NCBI GenBank assembly: GCA_029339505.1
Contig: JAQISU010000081.1
Location: forward strand, 21,353,501-21,417,500
Reading direction: 5' to 3'
Length of the DNA stretch: 64,000 nucleotides
DNA from: Unio delphinus
Taxonomy: Eukaryota > Mollusca > Bivalvia > Unionida > Unionidae
Shown: piece by piece, positions 25,081-36,419 of the stretch
How the letters are laid out: every line of letters starts with the position of its first letter
How positions within the stretch are numbered: the first letter of the stretch is position 1
Notes under the pieces: generated by a model
Told to the model about the DNA's origin: nothing
The model's input: the letters and a program-made list of their open reading frames with translations, nothing else
Database searches by the model: none
Program-made: the position numbers and the translations under genes

Positions 25081-25315
25081 TGTTTTAGAGTTTAACGCCA
25101 TTTTTCAGCACACTATAGGTTATACATGGCAGCCAGTATTATTGGTGGAGGAAGAACCCGGGAAAAACCCCGGAAAGAACCACCGACCCATGAGACACTA
25201 CTGGCAAGCTTTCTCACATAACTACATTAGCCAAGTCTTAGACTCGAACCCACACAGACAGAGGTGAGATGGCAGTGATCCGTAACGAAAAGCGCTTTAG
25301 ACCACTCGGGGCCCC
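25081..25315 (-). mobile_element. tRNA-derived SINE, full-length-like
   Basis: Read on the minus strand, a tRNA-like head begins GGGGCCCCGAGTGGTCTAAA and has a B box GGTTCGAGTC. A body follows containing GGTGGTTCTTTCC and CCCGGGTTCTTCCTCCACC, and the 3' end reads GCTGAAAAATGGCGTTAAAC. A 3' end of GCGTTAAAC followed by an A-rich tail is common in molluscan SINEs (general knowledge). Related copies lie at 28554-28786 and 21672-21797. Confidence 0.75.
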
Positions 25316-25788
25316 ATAAAAGTGACATGATAATAACAATCTGTCATGAGATATTCATCTAAGAAAAAGTTGAGGATTTCCATTAAACTGTTAAATTGCT
25401 GAATTATTTTTCCTGACAAAAAAGGTTCTTAGATATACAAATTTGAAACTGAGATTATTTTTCATCATTTATACTACTGACAACTCAACATCCTACTAAA
25501 TTAACAATGTCATCAAATATATCTGATAAACTACACTCTCAATTTACAAAAATTGTTTTTTTTTTTAAAAATTAATGAAACACGCCTAAAAAAAAGACTG
25601 ACTGGTGGGCATGAAGGTCAGAATGAATCCTTCTATTTCTGTCAAGCAACAATTGATACACATTGTGCTGGGGTGGGTATGTCACTTACACACTATCCTA
25701 GGAATTATCACATTCAGAAGAACAGCCATAAAAAGAGACAGTCTGGTCCATGTCATCATTTTAGTTGGTGGTCACCTCAAAAACTAAC

Positions 25789-25890
25789 TCAGCTGGCCAA
25801 AGACGGCATGTGGATTTGGACAGCATGCAGCTAGATTCTTGACATCTAATAGCTCTGGCAGAGTTACATCACAATCAGCCTTGAAATTTC
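25789..25890 (-). CDS. Ectodomain exon 1 of those recognised (about 34 codons)
   Basis: The acceptor is GCCATTTCTACAG and the donor CTGA|GTTAGT, phases 1 to 1. Only one frame is open; it encodes NFKADCDVTLPELLDVKNLA then ACCPNPHAVFGQL. The join to 23485-23598 gives an in-frame TCC. Earlier exons, including any signal peptide, were not found, so the true N-terminus is upstream. Confidence is a little lower because the donor is not a perfect consensus. Confidence 0.72.
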
Positions 25891-26554
25891 CTGTAGAAAT
25901 GGCCATTTGAAAAGGTAATTAATGATTTATTCTAACAAAATTATTAAAGCAAATCGTATACAGGATAATATTAAACTTGAAGGGTGAAGTCACAAGGGTA
26001 GCTAATGACATTCGGACTGATCAACCAAGAAATCTGTTTTCCAAAAGTTTGACACTAATGAAATGTAAACTACATTTGAATACAGCTGATTTATAAATCT
26101 AATCTCTTCAGGGATTTTACCTTGGGTTATAGTTTGTGATGAGTCATATGCCAGGGATTTACAAATCCTCTTGCCCGGCTCCTAAGACAAGCTCAAATTT
26201 GGTTTGGGAAAGCTGCAAGGCACTAGCCCACAGCAGGTACGCAATGGTAAGAGAGGGGTACAACTTACGAGAATATTTTGTGAATGTTAGTGGTCTGAAC
26301 AAACGACTCTAACATTTAACCGTGCAAGATAATTTACCAACAATGAGTATGTTTAAACTGTTATGTTCTACAATTTTTAAACAATGCAACCTCACCACAA
26401 TATATAAATCAACATTTAGTGTTTGTATGTAGCACATTCTTCTGCATTCCATACTAGTTTCTTTCATGTACAGTGTATTGCATCATTTCCCTGATTTTGG
26501 GGTTTTTAACGTAGCTTTAGAAAAAAAATCAGACATTGATAACATGTCAGAAGT
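25891..26554 (-). other. Upstream intron, nothing recognised
   Basis: AT-rich sequence upstream of the first recognised exon. I looked for a signal-peptide exon ending in phase 1 and did not find a convincing one. Confidence 0.45.
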
Positions 26555-26805
26555 GTGGCAGTTTATAGTGATGTCTAGATCTTGGATATCATGTCGCAGA
26601 CATATAGCATGATGTTCCACCCAGTCTCATTATCCTGACACCAGGCTGACCAGCCCTAACACCAACCTCTTAATGCTGAGCACCAAGTGAGGCATCTGCT
26701 AATATCATTTTTATAAGTTTTTGGTTTGACTTGGTTGGGGTCTGAACTCATGATCTCCTACATCTTGGGCAAACACTCTAACCACTTAGGCAACCAGAGT
26801 TGGCC
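26555..26805 (-). mobile_element. SINE-like repeat with tRNA-like end
   Basis: The minus strand begins TGGTTGCCTAAGTGGTTAGA, an A-box-like sequence, and continues to GATCATGAGTTCAGACCCC, a degenerate B box. The other end, AGTTTATAGTGATGTCTAG, recurs as AGTTCATAGTGATGTCTAG at 39053-39071, so the body belongs to a dispersed family. No target duplication was identified. Confidence 0.6.
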
Positions 26806-27113
26806 ATTTCCTTGTAATTATGTCAATGCCAGACTCATTATCTTGCGCCAACATGATAATGTAAATATCTACCATTTAAAGCAAGTTGTGACAAATAAGG
26901 AATAAATATGTATAGCTTAACTTATCAGTTAAAATATAATCATCTTACTTGTGCGTATCAGAGATTCAATGGTTTAATGTTATCCTATGGCAGTTTGTCA
27001 GACTCCAAACAACTGATTGTCAAGGATTGTTTTGATGCATGTTGATGATTATATAAACAGGTGTTGCAGTTACAAATACAACCATGAGAATTCTTTGAAA
27101 GGTGTGTGTTTGG

Positions 27114-27817
27114 TAGTGATGGGAATCGGTCAGAAATTCATAATCGATAATCGGTTCCCCTTAACCAACTGATCATAGATTATAATTGGTTACTAAGAGC
27201 AAATTAATTTTTTTGTTAGTTATATCTTTGATCAAGAGTTCAAGATGTTTATAAATGTACAGGAGTAATCTCTTTTAATGACATGTATTCTTTAACTTGA
27301 CAATAATATTACATTGTGTGTTACTTTTGTTCTATAACTTTGTTAAATGAACGCAACTTTTTATGGCTGATCATTCATATGTAACTGAAATACTGCTACA
27401 ATCCCCCAAAATTCTTTCATTCATATGTGATGTGTCTATAATTTAAAGTATAGAAGGACATGATTTTCTTGTTTGTCATTGTTTATAAATACTACAAAAG
27501 ATGTTGCAATTTAACTAAAACAAATCAACAAAATGTGTTTACATTTATTAACTCAACAATTTAACAACTTGACCATGTAATAATAACTATATATTCCTAA
27601 TTATGAATCATAATTTTTTTTATTTGTAGTTGTGAAGGGAATAATAAATTTCATGCAACTTTAGTGGCTGGGAGTTTTACTAACCCTTGTGCTTTGCATA
27701 CACATAAAAGTAGTCTCCCTTTGCACACAATCGATTATGGAGTTTCACAATCGATTATCTTATTGATTTGCTGAACCAACCGATGATCGATTATAATCGA
27801 TAATCGGAACAACACTA
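27114..27817. mobile_element. hAT-like non-autonomous element (copy B), intact ends
   Basis: The element starts TAGTGATGGGAATCGG and ends GGAACAACACTA, and is flanked by an exact 8-bp duplication, GTGTTTGG (27106-27113 and 27818-27825). It is the inverse orientation of copies at 5491-8049 and 58972-59515. It has no open frame. Both subterminal regions contain a CGATTATAATCGAT palindrome followed by ATCAGTTGGTT. Confidence 0.85.
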
Positions 27818-27825
27818 GTGTTTGG

Positions 27826-28539
27826 AACTGTAAAAGACACTCATCTCTAATAATTAAGTACAACAAGATTCCGTACAAAGAGTGATAGCTTTTAAGACAA
27901 TGTAGTAACCACTGGCAGCATTTATGACATGCTGTTTATACAATAATTACAGAAGACTTGATACAATCTGCTTAGCAAACAAGTGCTCTCAAACTATTCC
28001 CAAATATTTTAGTGCATGTTGCCAAGGTGACTGCATGACAATTATGGATTAAATGAATAAAATAAGAGTTCATAAATCATTGAATTGTGAGTATAAATAA
28101 ATGATTACAAAGTCATGCTTTGATTCCATCTCATACAATGTTGCCATTTCTACAAAGAAATGTCTACCTATATATGTGTACATCTCTGCTTTAGCTCTTC
28201 CAACTATATCTGCATTCTAACTCTTTCTAATATACATATCTATGTGTGGCATTTTAAAAAAAAATTTAGAAAACAAGGTGCTCACAGAGGCACAAAGGAA
28301 ACAAAGGTTTCAATTAATATATGATTTTCTTAAAATATACCATATAATATCATATTGTCTCATGTTGGGATGTTATATTTGGGGCAAGCTCAAATCTTCA
28401 ATGGAGCCAGGGTAAGCTGACTTTTATCAAATTTGTGAATCCCTGCATGTGTCTATCCTGGAACTTGGATGTACAACAACTACAAAAATAATAAAAACAA
28501 TATATCGGTACTCCTTCCACCAGATCACAAATGTTAGAT
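27826..28539. other. AT-rich DNA, nothing recognised
   Basis: I see no coding exon, RNA gene or repeat boundary between the hAT-like copy B and the SINE. Confidence 0.5.
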
Positions 28540-28553
28540 TCTAAAGTACATGT

Positions 28554-28786
28554 TATTGTTGTTGTTGTTGTTGTAGTAGGGTTTAATGCCATTTTTCAGC
28601 ACAAGATAGGCTATACATGGCAGCCACTATTAATGGTGGAAGAAGAACCCGGGGAAAAAAAACACAGGAAAGAACCACTGACCCACGAAAAGCTACTGGC
28701 AAGCTTTCTCACATACCCACATTAGCTGAATCCGAGATTCAAACCCACACAGAGGTGAGATGGCAATGATCCATAAAGGAGAGCGC
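28554..28786 (-). mobile_element. tRNA-derived SINE with 14-bp target duplication
   Basis: This is the same family as 25081-25315. The tail on the minus strand is a run of ACA/ACAACA repeats after GGCATTAAACCCTAC. An exact 14-bp duplication, TCTAAAGTACATGT, flanks it (28540-28553 and 28787-28800), direct evidence of target-primed retroposition. The head end lacks some bases of the A box seen in the 25081 copy. Confidence 0.85.
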
Positions 28787-28800
28787 TCTAAAGTACATGT

Positions 28801-29705
28801 AATAATGAGGTATCTCTTCTCAAATATCCACACATTGATGCCTTAGCAGTAAACTTCCATAATTTTGCCAAAAAAACTTGCTACTTTTGCTATTATTTAT
28901 GTGTTGGTTTCACAATTTAAAAAATAACATACTATAATGTTATATTGGTGCATCACATACCAGTAGTTCCAATTAGGTATTGGCATTTTGTATGGCAGTT
29001 TGGCTCAAGTAGTTGTACCAGTGAATTTGTATTGCTAACTTTCAACTAGCTGCAAATATATTTACAATGATTAATGAACCACAAAGGAAATGTTAAAAAG
29101 ATGGTATAGATAAAGATAAGTCAGCAAGATATTTATCCACATGAGATCAACTGAGGGTCAATGAGTGCCAGCTCAAAATGCCTGCCAGTCATTACTTACA
29201 CTGACATTTTGAACATTATCCTGTAAACTCTATAAGCACAGAAATGTGAGAAATTGAAAGCCTACATACATATCACTTGAGGAATTTAATCAATTTGTTT
29301 GTTCATGATTTAATTATTTGAGAACGAATACTCATAATCAGACATTTATTCAAATAAATAAAAATAAATAAATAAAATAAATTAAATAATAATTTTTTCA
29401 CCAAATATATTACTCTTAGTCTTAGGTTGTTTATTTCTTTCTTTCATGAAAAACAGAAATAATTAACCATTTATTAATCCATTTTAAGGGATTGGCTTTA
29501 TAAAGAAATATTAATGAAAATATAAAACATTAACATAAATGAGGTTTTATAGATAATCAGGTTGTACCATACAGTTCATAATAACAAATGACTAGAGTGT
29601 TTTCTCCTGAAATAGGATGAAATTTTAGTTCAGCAAATAGCCATTTCAAATACCAATGAGCTGATGACTGTTGCTTGGTTTAGATGTCAGTATGTGAGTG
29701 GAGAG

Positions 29706-29765
<60 letters not shown>

Positions 29766-29865
29766 GTACAAATATACAAGTTATGGAAATCGCTTCAAAC
29801 GGGAGTTATTTTTATGGGCTGCAGCTGTACATATTTGTTTTAGTATTCACTTAACCTCCAATTTG
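28801..29865. other. AT-rich DNA with a GA microsatellite
   Basis: No gene seen. A (GA)n run of about 50 bp lies at 29712-29763, and an A/T-rich run of AAATAAATAAA units near 29355-29390. Confidence 0.6.
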
Positions 29866-29869
29866 TTAA

Positions 29870-31099
29870 CCCTTTAGCTACTACAGCTGTTTTGTAGTTT
29901 CACTACTGCTCTGTGCTATCATATCAGTTACTCAGACTACTGAGGCTGTTTGCTAGGCTGAATACTAGAGCATCATCAAGGCTGACTACAGAAATTGACA
30001 ATAAAAACATGGTTACATTTATATTCATTATTTCAATAGTTTTTACTAGATTTAAGTGAAATAAAAAACAGCTTATCTTGTATAGTGTCTGTTATTCATA
30101 TATTTCTACTTTATATATACTCCTATATCCCATCATATAAGAAATCCCAGTCACATAAACTGTTTTGAATTCCATAAAATAAATCCAATATTTTCATATG
30201 TACATATAAAAACATGAATGAAATCCACTCTAATTAAAATGTTGCAATTGGTACCTCTCAAAACAGTAATTATCCACACATAAATGACGATGTTATCAAG
30301 TATATTATAATATATGTATAGCAAAATTACCATGTTCTATGACTTACATGTAGGACTAATGCCCACATGTGATGCTGATTTCATACCATTTCATGTCTTG
30401 CTTTTGGTCCCCTATTTTCTTAACAACATTGTTTCTTTCTTTCACAAGATTTTCTAACAGATATTCAGGAATTAATCTGAGTAAAAAATCTTTCATTCAC
30501 TGGTCCAAGCTTGATTGTTGTCTGTTGAACCAGCGTAAGAATCAAAAACATTGATTTCGAATACGACGAGGTCGTCACTCCATTGTACAATTGAAACTAC
30601 GTCCGCCTTGTCATCCGATTAAAAATCGTTTGTATCTGATGTTGAAATCAATATCTGATCCATTTTCTAATTATGATCCATTAAACTTTTCGATATCACT
30701 TGCACTGGACCCGTTAAAGTTGCTCATATCTGAATCGGAATCCATCTTTGTTCATCTCGAAAACACGTGTTTCGTAAACCGCGGAAAATTCATTTTAGTG
30801 TGTCTAAATTTAACCTCTCAGCATTCAAACTTGTATCAAAATGTCGAGTAAACAATCTTCTCATTGGTTATGATAATCAAAAATGTGTAAACTTTCGTAC
30901 TTTCAACCAATCAACGTTTAGTTAACACGTACGTAGTCTGCGCACATGAGCGTCGCTGGTACTGTGATTACTGGTGAACTTTACGCATCTGTGCGACATT
31001 GGCTTGTAAGCTAGGTTTTTTGGCACTGCAGATATGCGTCACGGGTATTCGAGAGCTATTTACAGTAGATGCTTCGATGCGGCAGTCGTAGCGAAAGGG
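29870..31099. mobile_element. piggyBac-like element, degraded
   Basis: TTAA lies on both sides (29866-29869 and 31100-31103). The ends read CCCTTTAGCTACTACAGC and, inverted, CCCTTTCGCTACGACTGCC, an imperfect terminal inverted repeat starting CCC. TTAA duplication is the hallmark of the piggyBac superfamily. On the minus strand a short frame near 30690-30745 starts MDSDSDMSNFNGSSASDIEK, resembling the acidic start of many piggyBac transposases, but it stops within 25 codons. The catalytic part is absent. Confidence 0.72.
30670..30745 (-). pseudogene. Remnant acidic N-terminus of a piggyBac-type transposase
   Basis: A minus-strand ATG opens a 23-codon frame rich in Asp and Ser, then stops. Acidic, Ser-rich leaders before the DDE domain are known in piggyBac transposases and PGBD relatives. 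It lies inside a TTAA-flanked element, which supports the reading, but the stretch is too short for certainty. Confidence 0.4.
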
Positions 31100-31103
31100 T
31101 TAA

Positions 31104-31433
31104 ACCCTACTAATGACTGTAAGAACAAAAAAAATCTAAACTATAAACAAAATCTACGTAAACTCGGTTGTTCGTGTTGGCCTCCCTAACACTGTAGTTC
31201 TACAAGTAAGACCTTGATGCTGATAATTGTTTTGAGCGTCAGGGTCTCACTGCTTTACAAATGGCATTGTTTAGTGTGTTTTGATGTCAACTAACATCAT
31301 AACGAAAGTAAAATTTGCAGGAATACCTCACACAACTAGCAACCAATAATGGCGCTTTTTTCTATAAAGTAGTCATAATGTTTTAGTCAGATTTACTTAC
31401 TGATGTCTCTAGAAAATTCAAAATCTCACAAAA
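31104..31433. other. Spacer between piggyBac-like and DIRS elements
   Basis: About 330 bp of AT-rich DNA with no recognised feature. Confidence 0.6.
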
Positions 31434-31640
31434 GAAAGCAAATTTTTTAGTAAATTATGTTTCTCCGAGAATACTTACCCAATCACATTACTTTACGGAT
31501 ATTAGCCTGCTACCTCGCGAATCCAGCCCTACCAAAAGACGAAAATTCGTCTTTCCTGTCTATGTCATATAGACAAAGGGCAATAACTCTTGCCCATTAC
31601 CTCCCCTTGCCGCCCGTTAGGTGTCGCTTCTTTAGTTTTT
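31434..31640. repeat. DIRS left inverted terminal repeat
   Basis: This stretch includes AATCACATTACTTTACGGAT, then GCTACCTCGCGAATCCAGCC and further sequence complementary to 38215-38404. The first ~55 bp (from GCAAATTTTTTAG) are also complementary to 31706-31763. The boundary is estimated from where the complement with the internal region ends. Confidence 0.8.
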
Positions 31641-31705
31641 AAGCTGAGCGATATATAAAACACGAGGATGCTCGCATGGCGGGGTGGTTGGGAGGGTTTC
31701 TTAGT

Positions 31706-31800
31706 AATGTGATTGGGTAAGTATTCTCGGAGAAACATAATTTACTAAAAAATTTGCTTTCTCCTTTGAATACGTTCCCCAATCACATTACTTTAGGAGA
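31706..31800. repeat. DIRS internal complementary region (ICR)
   Basis: The first half (through TTACTAAAAAATTTGC) is complementary to the left terminus at 31438-31493. The second half (TTCTCCTTTGAATACGTTCC and CCAATCACATTACTTTA) is complementary to the right terminus at 38365-38404. A junction of the complements of both ends is the DIRS ICR, thought to serve in completing the circular cDNA before recombinase-mediated integration (established model). The join overlaps by a few bases (TTTCT), as expected. Confidence 0.85.
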
Positions 31801-31989
31801 ATAAGTAATAGGAGGAGGGAATGCGGAGCATCCGACCTCCACACGGGTATCCTCTAGGGAATGATGGTTGGATTCCCCATGTGAATGATAACCCGGTCTC
31901 CTAATTTTTAATCAGCAACACAGCCCAGGGTCACGTGATATGTGACCCTTTTATACGGTTAAGAAGATAGATATTGAAATCTTCTTACC

Positions 31990-33362
31990 TACGAAAATTT
32001 ATCTGGCGAATCCAGCGAAGCTAATAGGCTGTGCTGATTGTTGTACATGAGTCTGGTGGGCGTCTGGGCTGCCCAACACCGGACCTACTAGAATCAATGT
32101 TTGCCTCTGCGAGTACAAACTTGAAGATAAAACTGTAGAAGGTTGACTCTGCATGTCAGCCAACAGCTTCTATAAGGTGACTGATTTGTGAATTCTCAGA
32201 GTACACCGAGCGTATAACCCACTACAGCCATGAAGCAAGGGCTTGAATGGTGATGTCTCATATCCCAGCTATCACCAGAAAAAAAAAAAAGAGGTGCTTG
32301 TATGTGACCTGACTCACCTCTATGCATTGAAATGGTGCTAGAGTGCTCAAACAGGATCTTACATGGCTGTTGATCCTGACTTATCTATAAAGAAAGCGAG
32401 CTAATGACGACTCGTTGATCGCCAATGTATGGTAATCTATTTTGGACTACGAAGCCTGGCTGCGTCAAGAGGACCATCAAACCCTCTGATCGGAACGGAA
32501 GAGAGTTCGGGTCACTAGAAAGGACATGTAACTCGCTCACCCTGCATGCTGAAGCTAAGGCTATCAAGAAACCCAATTTGTATGATAGTAGCTTTAACTA
32601 ATCGTGGGTTAAAGACTCAATACTGTCTGAATTGAGTCATGTTAAAACCCAGGACAGATTCCATTTGGAAACAGGGTGAGGGATATAAGTCGATTGAATT
32701 TTTTAAATGTCTAAAGATCTGACAAATCTTTGTCATGGCTGATAGCACATGTACCAGAATGGCGGAATGTGTCTGATATCATGGAGCGGTAACATTTGAG
32801 AATAACTGGAGCCAGATGTTTCTCCTTGAAAAGCCAGAGAAAAGTTGGCCAGTTGAGGGATTGTGACACTCAGAGGAACAATGTGAATGATATGGTACCA
32901 GTCTCTGAAAACATGCCACTTGCCCTCGTAAACCTTCAGAGTAGAGGGCCTTCTTGCTCTCGAGATTCTCTCCGCAATCAAAGATTTAAATTGTTTGTCT
33001 TGCAAGGCTGTCTGGACAAGAGCCAAGCTTGAACAAAAAGACGGTCCGGACAGGGGTGGAACACCCCTGGCCGCGGTTGCTTGTGAATACTTGTGCTGAC
33101 TGTAATCTTCCTGGGTAGATCTATCGCCTAGATTGAGTAGATCGGAGACCCAGTAGTTGTTCCATCTGAGAAGGGTAATCAGAACCATCTGACAATTCTG
33201 ACCCCTTAACTTCTGGATTAATTCCAGTACCAAGACCGTGGGAGGGTAGGAGAATGACCACAACCCTTCCCAGGTGATTGATCGAGCATCCACGACCCAA
33301 GCTTCTGGGTCTGGAACCTGTGAGATGAAAGGTGGAGAATTTGCTATTCCACCTTGTTGCAA
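31990..33362 (-). pseudogene. DIRS tyrosine recombinase, broken
   Basis: The N-terminal SAM-like portion is visible at about 32735-33100 (ISRARRPSTLKVYEGKWHVF, then QLANFSLAFQ). The catalytic arginine box, ALASACRVSELHVLS, lies at about 32520-32560 in a frame ending near 32385. Farther downstream on the minus strand at about 32080-32290, fragments in shifting frames resemble the H-x-x-R region and the FYLQ-type tyrosine motif. In DIRS elements this enzyme inserts the circular cDNA. Frameshifts and stops separate the three parts, so it is inactive. Confidence 0.82.
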
Positions 33363-34345
33363 AGATCAATCATCGGACGTCTCCAAAGTGTGTCGATTGG
33401 AAGAAAGTCCGATTGATGGAGTGACCATTCTGTGTGTCTGAATTGTACATTGAGGTGGAGATTGTCGAACCAATGTAGAAACTGCCAGTTCAGATTGCAC
33501 AGGTCTGGTGATTGGTGTCCCCTTGTTTTGAGGCAAGGCACCACCACAATGTTGTCTGACATAATGAGGGCAGTTTGTAATAAGAGTTGATCCTGCCCGA
33601 AATGAAAGGCATTGATGACAGCCGTTATTTCTGAAAGGTTGATGTAGAAAGGGCTCGCCCCTGGCACCCACGTGCCGCTGACAGTATCTAAGTCCGGCAA
33701 CAGGTGGGCACCCCAACCGTAGGTATTAGTGGCGGAACATACCGTTATCCCCTTGGGGTATCTCCAGAGTAATCCCTGTGGACAGCCTACAGGGGTTGTG
33801 CCATGACTCAAGAATGATCGTATCTCTGGCGTGAGCATGACTGTTTTCTGGGATCAAAGGGACTTGAAAATGGCGCAATTACGCTAGCAAAGTCCTTTGT
33901 AAAGGGCGCCTAAAAGGACGGCTGAGAGGGATCAAGTCTGCTGTCGCATTGAATAATCCGAGGATCTGCAACTCTCTCGCTAAAATGCGCATCCTGCCGG
34001 AAACGGACTCTACGAGTGCAATTATCTGGATGATCGCAAACTCGAAGAAGCCTTACCAGATTCAGATCGGGAGAAACTCCACACCCAGATGGACCAAAAT
34101 CCGGATTGGACAGATCAGACTTTATCCAGTTCACGAGAAAGCCTATATGACGTAAAGTGATATAAGATCGTTTCTGCCTTTGAGCAGAGTAGAACTTGAC
34201 AGATGTTACTGGAGGATGTCGTCCAAATATACTGCCGACGCAATAGATGAAGTCGAGCGGAACAGGGTGACGACGTAATCCATAACCTTGGTACTAGCCC
34301 AAGGGCTTAAATTTAGGCCAAAAGGTATGACATGGAACTGATAAG
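33344..34345 (-). pseudogene. DIRS reverse transcriptase / RNase H, truncated
   Basis: Directly after the gag remnant, a frame reads YQFHVIPFGLNLSPWA and then AVYLDDIL, which carries the YxDD polymerase motif (about 34200-34345). The thumb follows at 33910-34155 (FLVNW, KSDL, DAHFSERVADP). RNase H follows at 33344-33838, with NTYGWGAHLLPDLDTVSGTW and LSEITAVINAF. The usual TVCTDAS-like first aspartate position reads VCSAT here, so a catalytic residue is lost. The N-terminal fingers and palm motif A region is missing, implying an internal deletion fusing gag to the middle of the polymerase. Confidence 0.82.
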
Positions 34346-35559
34346 CCTAGTCCCGACAAGCACAACGGAGAATGTCCGCAACTCGTGGGATAGGGACGTG
34401 AAATGTGCGTCGGTCATATCTAGCCAGCATATGATGGGGTTTAAGCGACGTGCCCTTCATACATGCGTCACGACGTATCAGGTCTAGGTTGGCAGAAGCA
34501 GTCAGAGCATTGGCCATGGAATGGTGAGCTGCCCTGTTAAGAACCCTAGCTAACCGGGCCGTCGAATCCCAAGCATGTTCATTGCCAGATTTATCAGCGA
34601 TCCTGAAAATGGCTAGGGAGGTTAGATCTAACAGTGAAGACGTAGCGACTACATTTCGAACCAGCTTGGACTTGGCATTGAACACCGTTTAGTCCACTTT
34701 ATAAGACAATGGAGCAGACATATGGACTGCTGCCATATTTTTATCCAGAGCCGGGACCTCAGTACTGAACGCACCGGAGTGAGTTTTGTACCATCGACCT
34801 GAAAACGACGCTGGTACTTGGCTTTCAGAAAAGAAAAACCTTAGCAATTCCTGGATCCCCTATGTGTGTCGACAGACGGTCATTAATTTCCTTAATTTTG
34901 TCGACTGGGGAAGGAGGCGGAAGGATAGAGTCTCTTCCCCCTCATCCAGATCGACCGACGCTCTAACCTTATAGTCGGTAATGGCAGCAGGAGGTGGAGG
35001 GCATTCTGAAGGGGCCAACACCTTATAAATTTCCTCCACTGCGGCTTTGAAGTTGAACTCAGTCCGTTCCATAGTTGGATCTGCATACCGCTGATTTGCC
35101 TGCGACTCATCGCAACCACTATGTACATAATCTTGCTCTGGTAAAGCATCCATATCGGGGTAATGCATACCAGGTGGCATAGATGACTCGATTCCATCAT
35201 CTCTGATAAAGGCATTCACTCTCCCTTGTGGATGAGCTGTTAGCCTATGGATGGCCGGCAATGCCGAATGAATTGATTGGCATATGTTTGGCCTGAATGA
35301 CTGCGACGGGCCGGCTATGACCGGCACCGACCGTTCGAATGGTCGGGTTGGATCGAGAGATTCCTCGCCAACTATCTGTGTCATGGTAGTGATATGTAAC
35401 CGGTAGTACGGATTGACAGACGGAAACATCATTAGAATCTTCGTCAATCCGATTTGTGCGGATTGCGGTATGATAAAAGTCCCCGTGCTGGTACAGCGGT
35501 ATAGTCGGATGGACTGGTATAAGACTAAAATCTCCATACGGTTGGACGACCGGTGCCTG

Positions 35560-35770
35560 TTGGGCTGGACGGCCGGAGCCGGATGACCGGTCAGTGCCGG
35601 CAAGTGTCGGCTGAAAGCTTGGCTGGACGACCGGTGCCATATGGGCTGAACGGTCATTGCCGGATCGCCCGGTGCTGGTTAGTGCCGGCGGGAAGGTCTG
35701 CTGGATGACCGGTGCCATATGGGCTGAACGGTCATTGCCGGATGGACGCCCGGTGCGGGATGTTGCCGAC
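35560..35770 (-). repeat. Second, shorter array of the 81-bp gag repeat
   Basis: About two and a half diverged units related to the 36420-36960 array. They encode GNDRSAHMAPV-like units in the minus frame of 35245-36162. Unit length varies slightly (one is 78 bp), still a multiple of three. Confidence 0.75.
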
Positions 35771-36419
35771 TGTAAGGTAATAACAATTACATAATGCTTA
35801 TGTAGTGCGTCCAGCACTACGCGCCCATCTACCATTCGCTCAGAGGGAATGTTGGTTCTGGTACAGCTTGCATATCTGTACAGCATAGGTTCTGGTACAG
35901 CTTGCATATCTGTACAGCATACAAGGTGACTTAGATGACGCAATTCTGTCATAATTGACACTTTCCCTAAATCTCCCTTGTGGAGAAGCCGTGAACATAT
36001 GGACGGCCGGCACTGCCGGCTGATTGAACTGGCGGATGGTCGGCCTGAAAGACCTGTTCTGGTAAAAGCTGTCATATCTGGGTAGCACATACCAAGTGGC
36101 ATAGATAACTCAATTCCGTCACCTCTGATAATATCACTAATTCTCCCTTGTTTTAAAATCACACCGTCACGTATTTGACATGACGGGAGGTGTACACCGG
36201 CAATACCGACTAATTTGTCTGGTATATGGTCGGCCGGAATGTCGGCGAAGATCCGGCTATGACCGGCACCTGCCTCTCGAATGGTCTGATTGGAGGGAGA
36301 TTCATCTATAACATATCTCTCATGGTAGTGATATGTAACCAGTAGTGTAGATTGACTGACGGGTACATCACTATAATCTCCGTAAATCCGATGTACAGCC
36401 GGTGCAGGTTGATGCCGGC

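Noticed and set aside
28398..28592. Minus frame with a poly-Thr run
   Set aside because: It is translation of the ACA-repeat tail of the SINE and its flank.
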